A stretch of 64,000 bases of DNA from CAVUPF01 sp963803755 (GCA_963803755.1 CAWDNP010000002.1:1-64000), one strand, 5' to 3'. Shown: positions 38,667 to 49,045, numbered from the stretch's first letter. A program made the numbers and translations. Notes: a model not told the origin generated them from the letters alone.

Positions 38667-39308
38667 TTAACCTGAGAGTGTGCGAGTGGCAGCTACCCCC
38701 GCTCGCTTCGCAGCCTCCTCGAGCGCCCCGTCGCTGACCCGCTCGCTAAGCCCCACCTCCTCGACGATCAGGATCGCAGCCGCCGCGATCCCCAGGGCGC
38801 GGCAGCGGGATAGAACCGTCGCGGTCTGCAGGTCGGCGGCGCTCACTCCGGATGGCGCCGGCGCCGACTCCGCCAGCGGGCGGTCGAGGCTAGCGATTAC
38901 CGCCGCCGTGGCCTTCTCACCCAGCTCGCGCTGCAGCCGCGCGCTCAGGTCGGGGTCGGGCAGGACCGCCTCCCCAGGCGCCAGGGCTTCGGCGACGAGG
39001 AGCAGCTCACCCGTCTTTCGGGCCGGGTCGATCGCCACACAGGTCCCGACCCTCACCGCCCGCTTCACTCCCAGCTCGGCCAGGTCGGCGAGCACGATCG
39101 CCGCACTCGGTCCGCCTATCCCGGTCGTCTGGATCGTCAGCTCCCGGCCCGCGGGTGTCAGCCCGGTGTACCCCCACAGCCCGCGCGCGTGGTTGCTCAT
39201 CTTCGGCTCCTCCAGTAGCTCCTGCGCGAGCAGCAGGGCGCGGCCCGGGTCGCCGACCAGCACCGCGTCGGCGGCGATCGGGGCGGTCGGACGAAGTCGC
39301 TTGGGCAT
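38667..39308 (-). CDS. Nucleoside phosphorylase-like protein with altered active site
   Basis: 213 residues of the PNP/UDP phosphorylase fold. The phosphate-binding GDPGRA, the central TTGIGGPSAAIVLADLAELG and AVRVGTCVAI are well preserved. The ribose-binding E-M-E-A block of the family is replaced by ADLQTATVLSR (Glu to Gln). The purine-contacting Asp region (T-V-S-D) becomes LIVEEVG. It is somewhat shorter than DeoD or Udp. Either the substrate differs or the protein only binds nucleosides. It is divergent from the cyclase gene by about 90 bases. Confidence 0.75.
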   Translation of the reverse strand: MPKRLRPTAPIAADAVLVGDPGRALLLAQELLEEPKMSNHARGLWGYTGLTPAGRELTIQTTGIGGPSAAIVLADLAELGVKRAVRVGTCVAIDPARKTGELLLVAEALAPGEAVLPDPDLSARLQRELGEKATAAVIASLDRPLAESAPAPSGVSAADLQTATVLSRCRALGIAAAAILIVEEVGLSERVSDGALEEAAKRAGVAATRTLSG

Positions 39309-39399
39309 GGGCGGCGGACCATCTTGCCACCCGTTACGACCCGCCCCGCTCGCGCTAACCCTTAGGTAGGTCCCCGCGTCCGGCTAGCCTCGACCTTCG

Positions 39400-40590
39400 A
39401 TGACCCCCGATGAGCTCATATCCCTCAGCGAGGCCTCCCGCCGCTCCGGTGTCCCGGCCAGCACGCTGAAACGTTGGGCAGCCGAAAAGGTGGTTCCCGT
39501 GAGGCGGGGTCGCTGGACGGCGGCCGCAGCCGCCCAGGCGCGGGTCGTGGCGCGGATGCGCGAGCGGGGACACTCGCTGGAGGACCTGAAGAGGGCGGGG
39601 CGCGAGGGCAGGCTCGCCTTCGGATTCGCCGAGGAGCTGTTCTCTGAGCCCGAAGAGCGGGTCACGGTCGAGGAGGTGGCGAAGGAGACCGGCCTTGAGC
39701 CGGAGCTGATCGAGCGCATCCTCCTCATCCTCGGCACCCCGCTTGGTCGCGAGCGCATGCTCAACCCCAGCGACGTCTCCGCGATGCGCCACTGCGCCCG
39801 CGTCCTTGCTGCCGGCTTCCCCCTCGTCGCCTTCCTCCAGCTGGTCCGCGTCTACGTGCAGTCGTTGCGCCGCATCGCCGACGCCGAGGTGCGGCTGTTT
39901 CACCTCTACGTCCACGAACCGATGATCCGCGACGCGGTGCCGGAGCTGGAGATGGCCGAGGAGATAGGGGGGCTGGCCTCCGACATCCTGCCCCTTGCCG
40001 CCCCGCTCACCGAGTACCTGCACACCCGCTACCTGCGCTTCTTCCTCGAGCAGGACGTGGTCGGCCACATGGAGAGCGGGCTGGGCGAGGCCGCGACCGA
40101 GCTGGGGCAGGTCACGGTCGCCTTCTGCTTCATCGACATCGCCGGCTTCACCCGCTACACCGAGGAGGAGGGCGACCTGGAGGCGCTGGACCTGGTCGAG
40201 CGCTTTGTCGAGACGGTCGAGTCGACGCTGCCGCCGGAGGCGACAATCGTGAAGACGATCGGCGACGAGGTGATGGTCGTCTCGCCCGACGCCGCCTCGT
40301 TGACCGAGTGGGCGGTGGGCTTCCTCTCCCGCTTTCCGGAGCGCCCGCAGCCGCGCGTCGGAATCCACTGCGGCGAGGCCGTCTACCGCGACGGTGACTA
40401 CTTCGGCGGTCAGGTCAACCTCACTCACCGGGTGGTAAGCCGGGCCCAGGCCGGAGAGGTGCTCGTCACCGACCGGGTGGTCGGCGCGATCGAGGACCGT
40501 GACGGCCTCGAGTTCGAGCCGATCGGCGAGGTGGGTCTGAAGGGGTTCCCGATTCCCACCCCGCTGTTCGTGGTCAGGGCGATGTCCTGA
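39400..40590 (+). CDS. Class III nucleotidyl cyclase with MerR-type HTH and Ad_Cy_reg-like domain
   Basis: 396 residues in three parts. Residues 1-60 form a MerR-like helix-turn-helix (ISLSEASRRSGVPASTLKRW, then RRGRW). Residues 60-220 resemble the N-terminal regulatory domain of mycobacterial Rv1264-type cyclases (VTVEEVAKETGLEPELIERI, AGFPLVAFLQLVRVYVQSLR). Residues 230-395 are the catalytic domain, with metal Asp246 in FIDIAGFT and Asp289 in TIGDEVM, substrate Lys285, and transition-state Asn340 and Arg344 in VNLTHR. It should make cAMP as a homodimer. DNA binding by the same protein is inferred. It lies 50 bases before tilS. Confidence 0.88.
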   Translation: MTPDELISLSEASRRSGVPASTLKRWAAEKVVPVRRGRWTAAAAAQARVVARMRERGHSLEDLKRAGREGRLAFGFAEELFSEPEERVTVEEVAKETGLEPELIERILLILGTPLGRERMLNPSDVSAMRHCARVLAAGFPLVAFLQLVRVYVQSLRRIADAEVRLFHLYVHEPMIRDAVPELEMAEEIGGLASDILPLAAPLTEYLHTRYLRFFLEQDVVGHMESGLGEAATELGQVTVAFCFIDIAGFTRYTEEEGDLEALDLVERFVETVESTLPPEATIVKTIGDEVMVVSPDAASLTEWAVGFLSRFPERPQPRVGIHCGEAVYRDGDYFGGQVNLTHRVVSRAQAGEVLVTDRVVGAIEDRDGLEFEPIGEVGLKGFPIPTPLFVVRAMS

Positions 40591-40640
40591 TCGCTGATCG
40601 CCCGCGAGCCTCGGCCTTGGGCGCGCCTACACTCACCGTC

Positions 40641-41582
40641 ATGGAGAGCGACCGCATGCTGGAGGAGGTGCGGGCCGGGGGCTTGATGCCAGCCGGGACG
40701 CCGCTGGTCTCCCTGCTCTCCGGCGGGCGGGACTCGGTCTGCCTCCTCGACCTGGCTTTGCGGGCGCTGGGCGCCAGCGAGGTAACCGCGCTCCATGTCA
40801 ACTACGGCCTGCGCGATGACTCTGAGGAGGACGAGCGCCACTGTGCGGAGCTCTGCGAGCGGCTGGAGGTTCAACTCAAGGTCGAGCGGCCGCGACGCCC
40901 GGAGGGCCCCGGTAACCTGCAGTCGTGGGCGCGCGACACCCGCTACGCCGTGGCCGCGCAGCTGGCGCTGGCCCGCGACGCGATGATCGCGACTGGCCAC
41001 ACCGCCGATGACCAAGTGGAGACGATCCTCTACCGACTCGCCTCCTCGCCGAGTCGCCGCGCGCTGCTGGGTATGCGCCCCCGCGACGGGCGACTGACGC
41101 GGCCGCTTCTTTCTTTCACCCGGGCGGAGACGACCACCTATTGCGAGGAGAGGGGTCTCGCCTGGCGCGATGACGCTACTAACGCCGAGCCGACCTACGC
41201 GCGCAACCGCGTGCGACACGGGCTGATTCCCGCGCTGGCGGCGGTCCACCCGGCCGCGACGGCGAACGTGCTGCGCACCGCGGAGCTTCTGCGCGATGAG
41301 GCGGAGGTCCTCGATGCCCTCGTCGCGGCCGAGGTCGACGGGTCCAATGGGGCGGCGAGGGGCACGATCGAGCTGGAGCGGCTCGCAGCTCTGCCGCCGG
41401 CGCTGCGTCGGCTCGTCGTACAGCGGCTTGCCGACCGGGCCGCCGGTCGCCCGGTGGCGGGCGCCGCTCGCCACGCTGAGGAGGTCGCGGCGCTGCGCCG
41501 CACCGGTACCGCAATGCTCGACCTGGGCGGTGGCGTCCGCGCCATCGCCGAGCGCGGCGTGCTGCGCACCGAGCTCGGTTAG
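40641..41582 (+). CDS. tilS: tRNA(Ile)-lysidine synthase TilS
   Basis: A 313-residue N-type PP-loop ATPase that converts C34 of the CAU tRNA(Ile) to lysidine. The PP-loop reads LLSGGRDSVCLL, and GHTADDQVETILYRLA is the second TilS signature; AEPTYARNRVRHGLIPAL follows. It has only a short C-terminal extension, like other actinobacterial TilS, lacking the E. coli TilS_C domain. ATG 40641. It opens the conserved tilS-hpt-ftsH array. Confidence 0.93.
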   Translation: MESDRMLEEVRAGGLMPAGTPLVSLLSGGRDSVCLLDLALRALGASEVTALHVNYGLRDDSEEDERHCAELCERLEVQLKVERPRRPEGPGNLQSWARDTRYAVAAQLALARDAMIATGHTADDQVETILYRLASSPSRRALLGMRPRDGRLTRPLLSFTRAETTTYCEERGLAWRDDATNAEPTYARNRVRHGLIPALAAVHPAATANVLRTAELLRDEAEVLDALVAAEVDGSNGAARGTIELERLAALPPALRRLVVQRLADRAAGRPVAGAARHAEEVAALRRTGTAMLDLGGGVRAIAERGVLRTELG

Positions 41583-41627
41583 GGCCTCGGTCTCGGCCAG
41601 ATCCCTCTATATCTAGACTGCGCCCCG

Positions 41628-42155
41628 ATGGCGGACCCGGCGATCGGTGAGACCCTCGTCTCCAGCGAGGAGCTGAAGCGCCGCGTCGCCGAGCTCGGCG
41701 AGGAGGTGAGCAGCGACTACGAGGGCCGCGACCTCTTCATGGTCGGGGTGCTGAAGGGCGCGGTACTCTTCCTCGCCGACCTGATGCGCAGCCTCACCGT
41801 ACCCTGCGAGGTCGACTTCATGGCGGTCTCCAGCTATGGCTCACAGACCGACTCTTCGGGTGTGGTGCGAATCCTCAAGGACCTCGATGCGCCGATCGAG
41901 GGCCGCCACGTGCTGATCGTCGAGGACATCATCGATTCCGGTCTCACCCTCCACTACCTGATGCGAAACCTCAGGGCTCGCAACCCCGCCTCGCTGGAGG
42001 TCTGCGCGCTGCTGACCAAGCCGGAGCGCCTCCGCGTCGACCTCTCCCCCCGCTACGTGGGGTTCGAGATCCCCGACCGCTTCGCGATCGGCTACGGCCT
42101 CGACCACGCCCAGCGCTACCGCAACCTCGATTACGTAGCCGCACTCCAGGGCTGA
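41628..42155 (+). CDS. hpt: Hypoxanthine phosphoribosyltransferase
   Basis: A 175-residue purine salvage enzyme making IMP/GMP from hypoxanthine/guanine and PRPP. The PRPP loop is VLIVEDIIDSGLTLHYL; the flexible-loop region is VSSYGSQTDSSGVVRILKDL; the pyrophosphate loop is VLKGAVLFLADLMR; the base-binding end is YVGFEIPDRFAIGYGLD. It lies 45 bases after tilS and 38 before ftsH. Confidence 0.95.
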   Translation: MADPAIGETLVSSEELKRRVAELGEEVSSDYEGRDLFMVGVLKGAVLFLADLMRSLTVPCEVDFMAVSSYGSQTDSSGVVRILKDLDAPIEGRHVLIVEDIIDSGLTLHYLMRNLRARNPASLEVCALLTKPERLRVDLSPRYVGFEIPDRFAIGYGLDHAQRYRNLDYVAALQG

Positions 42156-42193
42156 GGCGCAAAACCGCCCTGGTACGCTGATTTCTTCTGCCC

Positions 42194-44152
<1,959 letters not shown>

Positions 44153-44160
44153 GCCTTCCA

Positions 44161-44943
44161 GTGAAGTTGATGGGGGTCCTCAACGTGACCCCGGACTCGT
44201 TTTCGGATGGGGGGCTCTACTTGGATCCGGAGGCCGCGATCGAGCATGGGCTGGAGTTGGTCGCTGCGGGCGCGGAGATCTTGGATGTGGGCGGGGAATC
44301 GACGCGGCCCGGGGCGGTGGAAGTGAGCGCTGAGGAGGAGTTGGCTCGGATTGGACCGGTGGTGGACGAGCTGGCCGGCAGTGGGGCGACGGTCTCGATC
44401 GACACGTCGAAGCTGGCGGTTGCCGAGGCGGCGTTGGATGCGGGCGCGGAGATCGTCAATGACGTGACCGCGCTGCGGGCGGATTCCGGGATCGGGGGGC
44501 TGTGTGCCGAGCGCGGCGCGGGCCTCGTCCTCATGCACATGCGGGGGACTCCGCGGACGATGCAGGAGAGCCCGGTCTATGACGACGTTGTCGAGGACGT
44601 CAAGGCCTTCCTCGCCGAGCAGATGGAGGTTGCGGTGTCGGCTGGGGTCGATGAGGAGCGGATCTGGTTGGACCCGGGGGTGGGCTTCGGCAAGACCCTT
44701 GAGCACAACCTGGAGCTGCTGCGGCGGCTCGATGAGTTGCGCTCACTCGGCCGCCCGCTTCTCGTTGGCACCTCGCGCAAGAGCTTCATCGGAAAGATCG
44801 ACGGCTCCGAGTCGAGTGAGCGCCTCGGGGGCACGATCGCCTCCTCCGTCCTTGCCGCAGTCGAGGGCGCCGACATCCTCCGCGTCCACAATGTCGCCGA
44901 GGTCGGGCAGGCGATGAGGGTCGCTGCCGCGATCCTTGGATAG
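44161..44943 (+). CDS. folP: Dihydropteroate synthase
   Basis: A 260-residue TIM-barrel enzyme joining 4-aminobenzoate to dihydropterin pyrophosphate, the sulfonamide target. Signatures: MGVLNVTPDSFSDGG, ILDVGGESTRPGA, VSIDTSKLAVAEAALDAG and the C-terminal IDGSESSERLGGTIASSVLA with RVHNV. GTG 44161. First gene of a folP-folB-folK unit; 11 bases before folB. The local sequence is rich in GTTGG-type codons (TTG, GGG) compared with neighbours, without clear reason. Confidence 0.95.
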   Translation: MKLMGVLNVTPDSFSDGGLYLDPEAAIEHGLELVAAGAEILDVGGESTRPGAVEVSAEEELARIGPVVDELAGSGATVSIDTSKLAVAEAALDAGAEIVNDVTALRADSGIGGLCAERGAGLVLMHMRGTPRTMQESPVYDDVVEDVKAFLAEQMEVAVSAGVDEERIWLDPGVGFGKTLEHNLELLRRLDELRSLGRPLLVGTSRKSFIGKIDGSESSERLGGTIASSVLAAVEGADILRVHNVAEVGQAMRVAAAILG

Positions 44944-44954
44944 GTTGAGGCCAC

Positions 44955-45374
44955 ATGGAGGCTCACGGCAACGGGATCGAATCGAGCGTCGAGGTGGAGC
45001 TGCGCGGGCTCTCGATCTACACGCACCATGGCGTCAGCGACGCCGAGCAGGAGGTCGGCCAGCGCCTTGAGTTCGACGTCTCCTTCGACGTGCCCGACTG
45101 CGACGCGGTGCTGACCGACCGGCTCGAGGACACCGTCGACTACGCCCAGGTCTGCGACATCGTCGCCCTGGCTGCGACCGAGCGCAGCTACAAGACGCTG
45201 GAGCGACTCGCCCAGGTCGTCGGCGAGCGGCTGATGGAGCGCTACGGCTGCGAGTCGGTCCGAGTGCGGGCCGCGAAGCCTGAGCCGCCGCTGCCCCTCG
45301 CCATCCAGGAGGTCGCGGTCGAGGTCACCCACGAGCGCGCCGTGGAGGAGGGCGGTGAGGGCGGCGGCGAGTAG
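44955..45374 (+). CDS. folB: Dihydroneopterin aldolase
   Basis: A 139-residue FolB, converting dihydroneopterin to 6-hydroxymethyl-dihydropterin. Core: VELRGLSIYTHHGVSDAEQE, GQRLEFDVSFDV, DTVDYAQVCDIV and ERLAQVVGERLMERYG, with the catalytic Lys position in RAAKPEPPLP. The 18-residue tail is Glu/Gly-rich. Its 3' end overlaps the longest folK frame by 20 bases. Confidence 0.93.
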   Translation: MEAHGNGIESSVEVELRGLSIYTHHGVSDAEQEVGQRLEFDVSFDVPDCDAVLTDRLEDTVDYAQVCDIVALAATERSYKTLERLAQVVGERLMERYGCESVRVRAAKPEPPLPLAIQEVAVEVTHERAVEEGGEGGGE

Positions 45375-45378
45375 GCCG

Positions 45379-45870
45379 GTGCGGATCGGGTACCTGGGGC
45401 TGGGGTCAAACGTCGGCGACCGCGAGGGGCACCTGCGGGCGGCGATCGAGTCCTTGCGCGAGAGCGGTGTCGAGGTCGAGGCCACCTCCTCGACTTATGA
45501 GACCGAGCCTGTGGGAGAGGTCCTCGACCAGCCGGACTTCCTCAACGCCGTGGTCCGCATCCGCACCGACCTCGAGCCCGAGGCTCTGCTCGACCGCTGC
45601 AAGGCGATCGAGGCCGAGCGCGGTCGCGCCTTGCAGGCGCCCCGCCACAGCCCCCGTCCACTCGACGTCGACCTGCTCCTGCTCGGCGACCTCGAGCTCT
45701 CGACCGAGAGGCTGACCCTGCCGCACCCCGAGGTGAGGAGCCGCCGCTTCGTCCTGGCCCCGCTGCTCGAGCTGGACCCCGGCCTGAGGCTCCCGGACGG
45801 AATCCGCCTTGCGGATGCGCTCATCGTCCTCAGCCCCGGCCAACGGGTCGAGCGGGTGGGCTCGCTCTAA
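45379..45870 (+). CDS. folK: 2-amino-4-hydroxy-6-hydroxymethyldihydropteridine pyrophosphokinase
   Basis: About 163 residues. HPPK transfers pyrophosphate from ATP to hydroxymethyl-dihydropterin. Signatures: YLGLGSNVGDREGHLRAAIE, SSTYETEPVGEVLDQPDFLN and RPLDVDLLLLGD (the RPxDxDxLL motif), then LPHPEVRSRRFVLAPLLEL. GTG 45379 gives VRIGYLGLGSN, the normal family start; GTG 45355 inside folB would add eight residues. Follows folB directly. Convergent with the GST-like gene. Confidence 0.93.
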   Translation: MRIGYLGLGSNVGDREGHLRAAIESLRESGVEVEATSSTYETEPVGEVLDQPDFLNAVVRIRTDLEPEALLDRCKAIEAERGRALQAPRHSPRPLDVDLLLLGDLELSTERLTLPHPEVRSRRFVLAPLLELDPGLRLPDGIRLADALIVLSPGQRVERVGSL

Positions 45871-46622
45871 GCTGCGGCTGGTGTCCCGCGCAGCGGCTCA
45901 AGCCAGGCGGGGTGGAGGATCGGCGGGGTGTGGCCGGGATAGCTCGGCACGACGCGCTTTGCCAGCTCGCCTGCCGGTCGCGCCTCGATCGCCGGGCGCA
46001 GGTCGTCGAGAGTCATCGCCAACCCGAGGCTGGGGGCGATCTGGAAGTCGGCGGCATTCAGCAGCTCGCCGTTCAGCACCCCGGCTGCAATCCACTCGTC
46101 GATCTTCTGAAGCATCCCTGGCAGCTCGGTCAGGCCGCGGCGCACGTGCTCATCGTCGGCTTCGTTGAAGCGAGCCGAGAGGGTGATGATCGGCGCCGCG
46201 GTGAGCATCGCCAGGTCGAGAGGGACGCCGAGCTTGGCTCCTTCGGAGTAGCTGCGCAGCGGCGCCTTGTCGCGCTTGATCGCCCACCAAAGGATCTGGC
46301 GCACGGGCGACTGAAGCTCCTCATCGCCAAAGCGCTCCGCCTCCTCGACCGCCTGCCGCTTCTCGGGGTCGGCGGGGAAGAGCGGTGGCTCGGGCCGCAG
46401 CCTGTCCAGCTCACGGGCGATCTCCCGCGAGCCCTGCACCTTGCGACCATCGACCTTCAGCGCGGGTACCGTGACGCCGGGGAAGCCGACCGCCCTCAAC
46501 ACGCCCTTGGAGATCACCGGCAGCAGGTCGGTCCGCTTATAGGCGATGCCCTTGTGGTCGAGCATCGCCGCTGCGGCGATGCTCGGATGCGAGGCTGGGA
46601 TCACGTAGAGCCGTGCGTCCAC
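45867..46622 (-). CDS. Glutathione S-transferase-like protein (thioredoxin-fold N-terminus)
   Basis: 251 residues. The N-terminus follows the GST_N pattern: RLYVIPASHPSIAAAAMLDH, FPGVTVPALKVDGRKVQGSR and EIARELDRLRPEPPLFPADP. The C-terminal half is helical (EEAERFGDEELQSPVRQILW, NEADDEHVRRGLTELPGMLQ). Actinobacteria mostly use mycothiol, so the thiol cofactor is uncertain. It is the only leftward gene inside the rightward housekeeping array and is divergent from coaX with 32 bases between starts. Confidence 0.85.
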   Translation of the reverse strand: MDARLYVIPASHPSIAAAAMLDHKGIAYKRTDLLPVISKGVLRAVGFPGVTVPALKVDGRKVQGSREIARELDRLRPEPPLFPADPEKRQAVEEAERFGDEELQSPVRQILWWAIKRDKAPLRSYSEGAKLGVPLDLAMLTAAPIITLSARFNEADDEHVRRGLTELPGMLQKIDEWIAAGVLNGELLNAADFQIAPSLGLAMTLDDLRPAIEARPAGELAKRVVPSYPGHTPPILHPAWLEPLRGTPAAA

Positions 46623-46654
46623 TGGCGAAGCATCCTACGTGCATAATCGCCCGC

Positions 46655-47428
46655 GTGCTACTCGCAGTCGACGTCGGCAACACCCAGACCCACCTCGGCG
46701 CCTTCGACGGCGAGCGGCTGTCCGAGCATTGGCGCTTCCAAACGCGTGCCGGCGCCACCGACGACGAGCTCGCCGAGCGAATCAGCGGCCTGCTGGGGCT
46801 ACGCGGCATGGGCCTCGCCGACTTCGACGCGGTCTGCGTTTCCTCCGTGGTGCCGCCGCTCGGCGCCCAGTATGAGCAACTGGTCGAGCACTACCTCGAG
46901 GCCGAGTGCCTGCTGGTCGCCCCCGGGATCAAGACCGGGATGCCGATCAGGATCGACAACCCGCTGGAGGTCGGGGCCGACCGCCTCGTCAACGCCGTGG
47001 CGGCCTATGACCGGGTGGGCGGCGCCTGCGTCGTCGTCGACTTCGGCACCGGCATCAACTTCGACGCGGTCTCCGGAGCGGGCGAGTACCTCGGCGGCGC
47101 GATCGCCCCAGGCCTGGAGGTGTCTCTCACCGCCCTGGTCGAAAGGGCGGCGCGGATACCGCGCATCGACCTCGCTGAGCCCGAAGCGGCGATCGGTCGC
47201 TCTAGCCGCGCCGCGATCCAGTCGGGGTTCGTCTTCGGGTTCGCCGGACTGATCGACGGCATCGCACGGCGGATTGAGGAGGAACTCGGGGAGGCGCGTT
47301 TCCTCGCCACCGGTGGCCTAGCCGAGGCGATCGTCCCCTTCACCGAGACGATCGACGAGGTCGATGACCTGCTTACCCTGAAGGGCCTGCGTCTCATATA
47401 TGAGCGAAATGCGCCCACAGCTGACTGA
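46655..47428 (+). CDS. coaX: Type III pantothenate kinase
   Basis: A 257-residue CoaX of the ASKHA fold, catalysing the first step of CoA synthesis. LLAVDVGNTQTHLGAFDGE is the phosphate-1 motif; VCVSSVVPPLGAQYEQLVE, NPLEVGADRLVNAVAAYDRV and VVVDFGTGINFDAVSGAGEY (the Asp-x-Gly-Thr motif) follow, with YLGGAIAPGLEVSLTALVER. GTG 46655 chosen, as a longer frame to 46613 overlaps the divergent gene. The 3' end overlaps dusB by 29 bases, suggesting coupling. Confidence 0.93.
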   Translation: MLLAVDVGNTQTHLGAFDGERLSEHWRFQTRAGATDDELAERISGLLGLRGMGLADFDAVCVSSVVPPLGAQYEQLVEHYLEAECLLVAPGIKTGMPIRIDNPLEVGADRLVNAVAAYDRVGGACVVVDFGTGINFDAVSGAGEYLGGAIAPGLEVSLTALVERAARIPRIDLAEPEAAIGRSSRAAIQSGFVFGFAGLIDGIARRIEEELGEARFLATGGLAEAIVPFTETIDEVDDLLTLKGLRLIYERNAPTAD

Positions 47429-48395
47429 TCCGTTCCGGATCGCCGACGTCGAGATCCCCAACCGCGTCCTGCTGGCCCCCTTGGCGGGGATCGGCAACTG
47501 GTTTGTGCGGCTGCAGGCGAAGCGCCACGGGGCCGGGCTGACGGTCTCGGAGATGGTCTCCAGCTTCGGGCTGCACCATCGCAACGAGCGCACTCTGCGC
47601 GAGCTGATGCGGATCCACCCCGACGAGCACCCGGTCTCAATCCAGCTGTTCGGTCACGACCCCGAGGTGATGCGCTCCGGTGCTGCGGTTGCCGCTGAGG
47701 CCGGCGCCGACCTGATCGACATCAACATGGGCTGCCCGGTGCGCAAGGTGCGCCGCACCGGCGCCGGTGCCGAGTTGCTGCGCGACCCCGAGCTGGCGCT
47801 GGCGCTCGCCCGCGGGGCCGCCGAGGGCAGCGGCCTGCCGGTGACGGTGAAGCTGCGCTCGGGGATCGAGGCCGGCGAGAGGTCTGGCTTCGAGCTGGCC
47901 CTGCGGCTGGTCGCCGACGCCGGGGTCTCCGCGATCGCCTTTCACCCGCGCGCCGCGACGATCGGCCACAAGGGCAAGCCGGACTACGCGCTCACGCGCG
48001 AGCTCGTCGAGAGCGTCGACGTGCCGGTGATCGTCTCCGGCGGCCTGAGGAGCGCAGAAGCGGCGCGGCGCGCCTACGAGGAGTCCGGGGCCGACGCGGT
48101 GATGATCGCCCGTGGCGGGCTCGGCAACCCCTGGCTCTTTGAGGAGCTGACCGGCCGTCGAGCCGAGCCGCCGAGTCGTAAGGAGATCGTCGCCGAGCTG
48201 CTCTGGGTTCTCGACCGCGCCGAGGAGCACCTTGGGGCTGATCGGGCGGAGCGTTACCTGCGCAAGTTCTACCCCTGGTACATGGCCCCCCTCAAGGCGC
48301 CGGCCCCGCTCGCCGAGGAGCTGCAGCGAAGCGCCGACCTGCGCCGGGCGCGGGCCCTGATCGCCTCTCTCGTCGAGCCGGCTGCGGTCGCTTAG
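47400..48395 (+). CDS. dusB: tRNA-dihydrouridine synthase DusB
   Basis: A 331-residue FMN enzyme reducing uridine in the tRNA D-loop. LLAPLAGIGNWFVRLQAKRH replaces the usual APMAGVTD start. The catalytic Cys is in INMGCPVRKVRRTGAGAELL; FMN-binding blocks are VIVSGGLRSAEAARRAYEES and ADAVMIARGGLGNPWLFEEL; the helical end is YLRKFYPWYMAPLKAPAPL. ATG 47400 overlaps coaX; ATG 47409 also possible. It precedes the greA promoter. Confidence 0.93.
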   Translation: MSEMRPQLTDPFRIADVEIPNRVLLAPLAGIGNWFVRLQAKRHGAGLTVSEMVSSFGLHHRNERTLRELMRIHPDEHPVSIQLFGHDPEVMRSGAAVAAEAGADLIDINMGCPVRKVRRTGAGAELLRDPELALALARGAAEGSGLPVTVKLRSGIEAGERSGFELALRLVADAGVSAIAFHPRAATIGHKGKPDYALTRELVESVDVPVIVSGGLRSAEAARRAYEESGADAVMIARGGLGNPWLFEELTGRRAEPPSRKEIVAELLWVLDRAEEHLGADRAERYLRKFYPWYMAPLKAPAPLAEELQRSADLRRARALIASLVEPAAVA

Positions 48396-48401
48396 AAGGC
48401 C

Positions 48402-48432
48402 TTGATTGCCCGGGGTGACCCCTCGCTATAAT
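48402..48432 (+). promoter_or_regulatory. greA promoter with consensus -10
   Basis: A perfect TATAAT at 48427-48432 with TTGATT at 48402-48407, spacing 19. It lies just after dusB and some 110 bases before the greA start, giving a long leader. The -10 match is striking in this GC-rich sequence. Confidence 0.65.
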
Positions 48433-48446
48433 CCCGCGACTTCGTG

Positions 48447-48487
48447 CCCAGGTGTGGCGAGCGAAATCCGCCGCATCCGGGTTTTTT
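48447..48487 (+). terminator. Intrinsic terminator/attenuator in the greA leader
   Basis: Arm CCCAGGTGTGGCG (48447-48459) pairs with CGCCGCATCCGGG (48469-48481) over 13 positions with one A-C mismatch and two G-U pairs, loop of nine, and then six T at 48482-48487. It starts about ten bases after the expected transcription start of the 48427 promoter. It can end dusB read-through, attenuate greA, or make a short leader RNA as in E. coli GraL. Confidence 0.7.
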
Positions 48488-48543
48488 GGGTCTGGGAGCC
48501 AATTCCCCGGCTTCCCCCGCAAAACAAAAGCGAGGTTGGACAC

Positions 48544-49023
48544 GTGAGTCGCCAGGCCGTCATCACCCCAGAAGGACTCGAGAAGCTGAGAGAGGAGATC
48601 GAGCATCTCTCGACGACCAAACGCCGTGAGGTAGCGGCGCGGATCAAAGAAGCGCGCGAGTTCGGTGACATCTCCGAGAACGCCGAGTACGACGACGCCA
48701 AGAACGAACAGGCGCTGCTTGAGGGTCGGATCGCCCAGCTTGAAGAGCGGTTGCGCCGCGCCACCGTGATCGATGAGAAGGCGCTCGGCACCGACGAGGT
48801 GAAGTTCGGCTCGGTAGTCCACGTCAAGGACCAGAAGACCGGCGATTCGCAGAAGTTTCAGATCGTCGGCTCCACCGAGGCCAATCCGCTCGAGCACAAA
48901 CTCTCCAACGAATCGCCGATCGGCAAAGCCCTGGTCGGCCGTAAGCGCAACGACGTGGTGACCGTCGAGGTCCCCCGCGGTCCAAAGAAGAAACTCAAAA
49001 TCACCAAGATCGAGACGGCTTAG
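48544..49023 (+). CDS. greA: Transcription elongation factor GreA
   Basis: A 159-residue factor that enters the RNA polymerase secondary channel and stimulates transcript cleavage to rescue arrested complexes. The N-terminal coiled coil contains EGLEKLREEIEHLSTTKRRE and the tip motif GDISENAEYDDAKNEQALLE (acidic D/E at the tip). The C-terminal FKBP-like domain has FGSVVHVKDQKTGDSQKF, ISNES-type SNESPIGKALVGRKRNDVV and a basic tail. GTG 48544; longer frames upstream run through the terminator hairpin and are rejected. Confidence 0.95.
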   Translation: MSRQAVITPEGLEKLREEIEHLSTTKRREVAARIKEAREFGDISENAEYDDAKNEQALLEGRIAQLEERLRRATVIDEKALGTDEVKFGSVVHVKDQKTGDSQKFQIVGSTEANPLEHKLSNESPIGKALVGRKRNDVVTVEVPRGPKKKLKITKIETA

Positions 49024-49045
49024 CGGTCGATAGGCTCGCCCCTCG

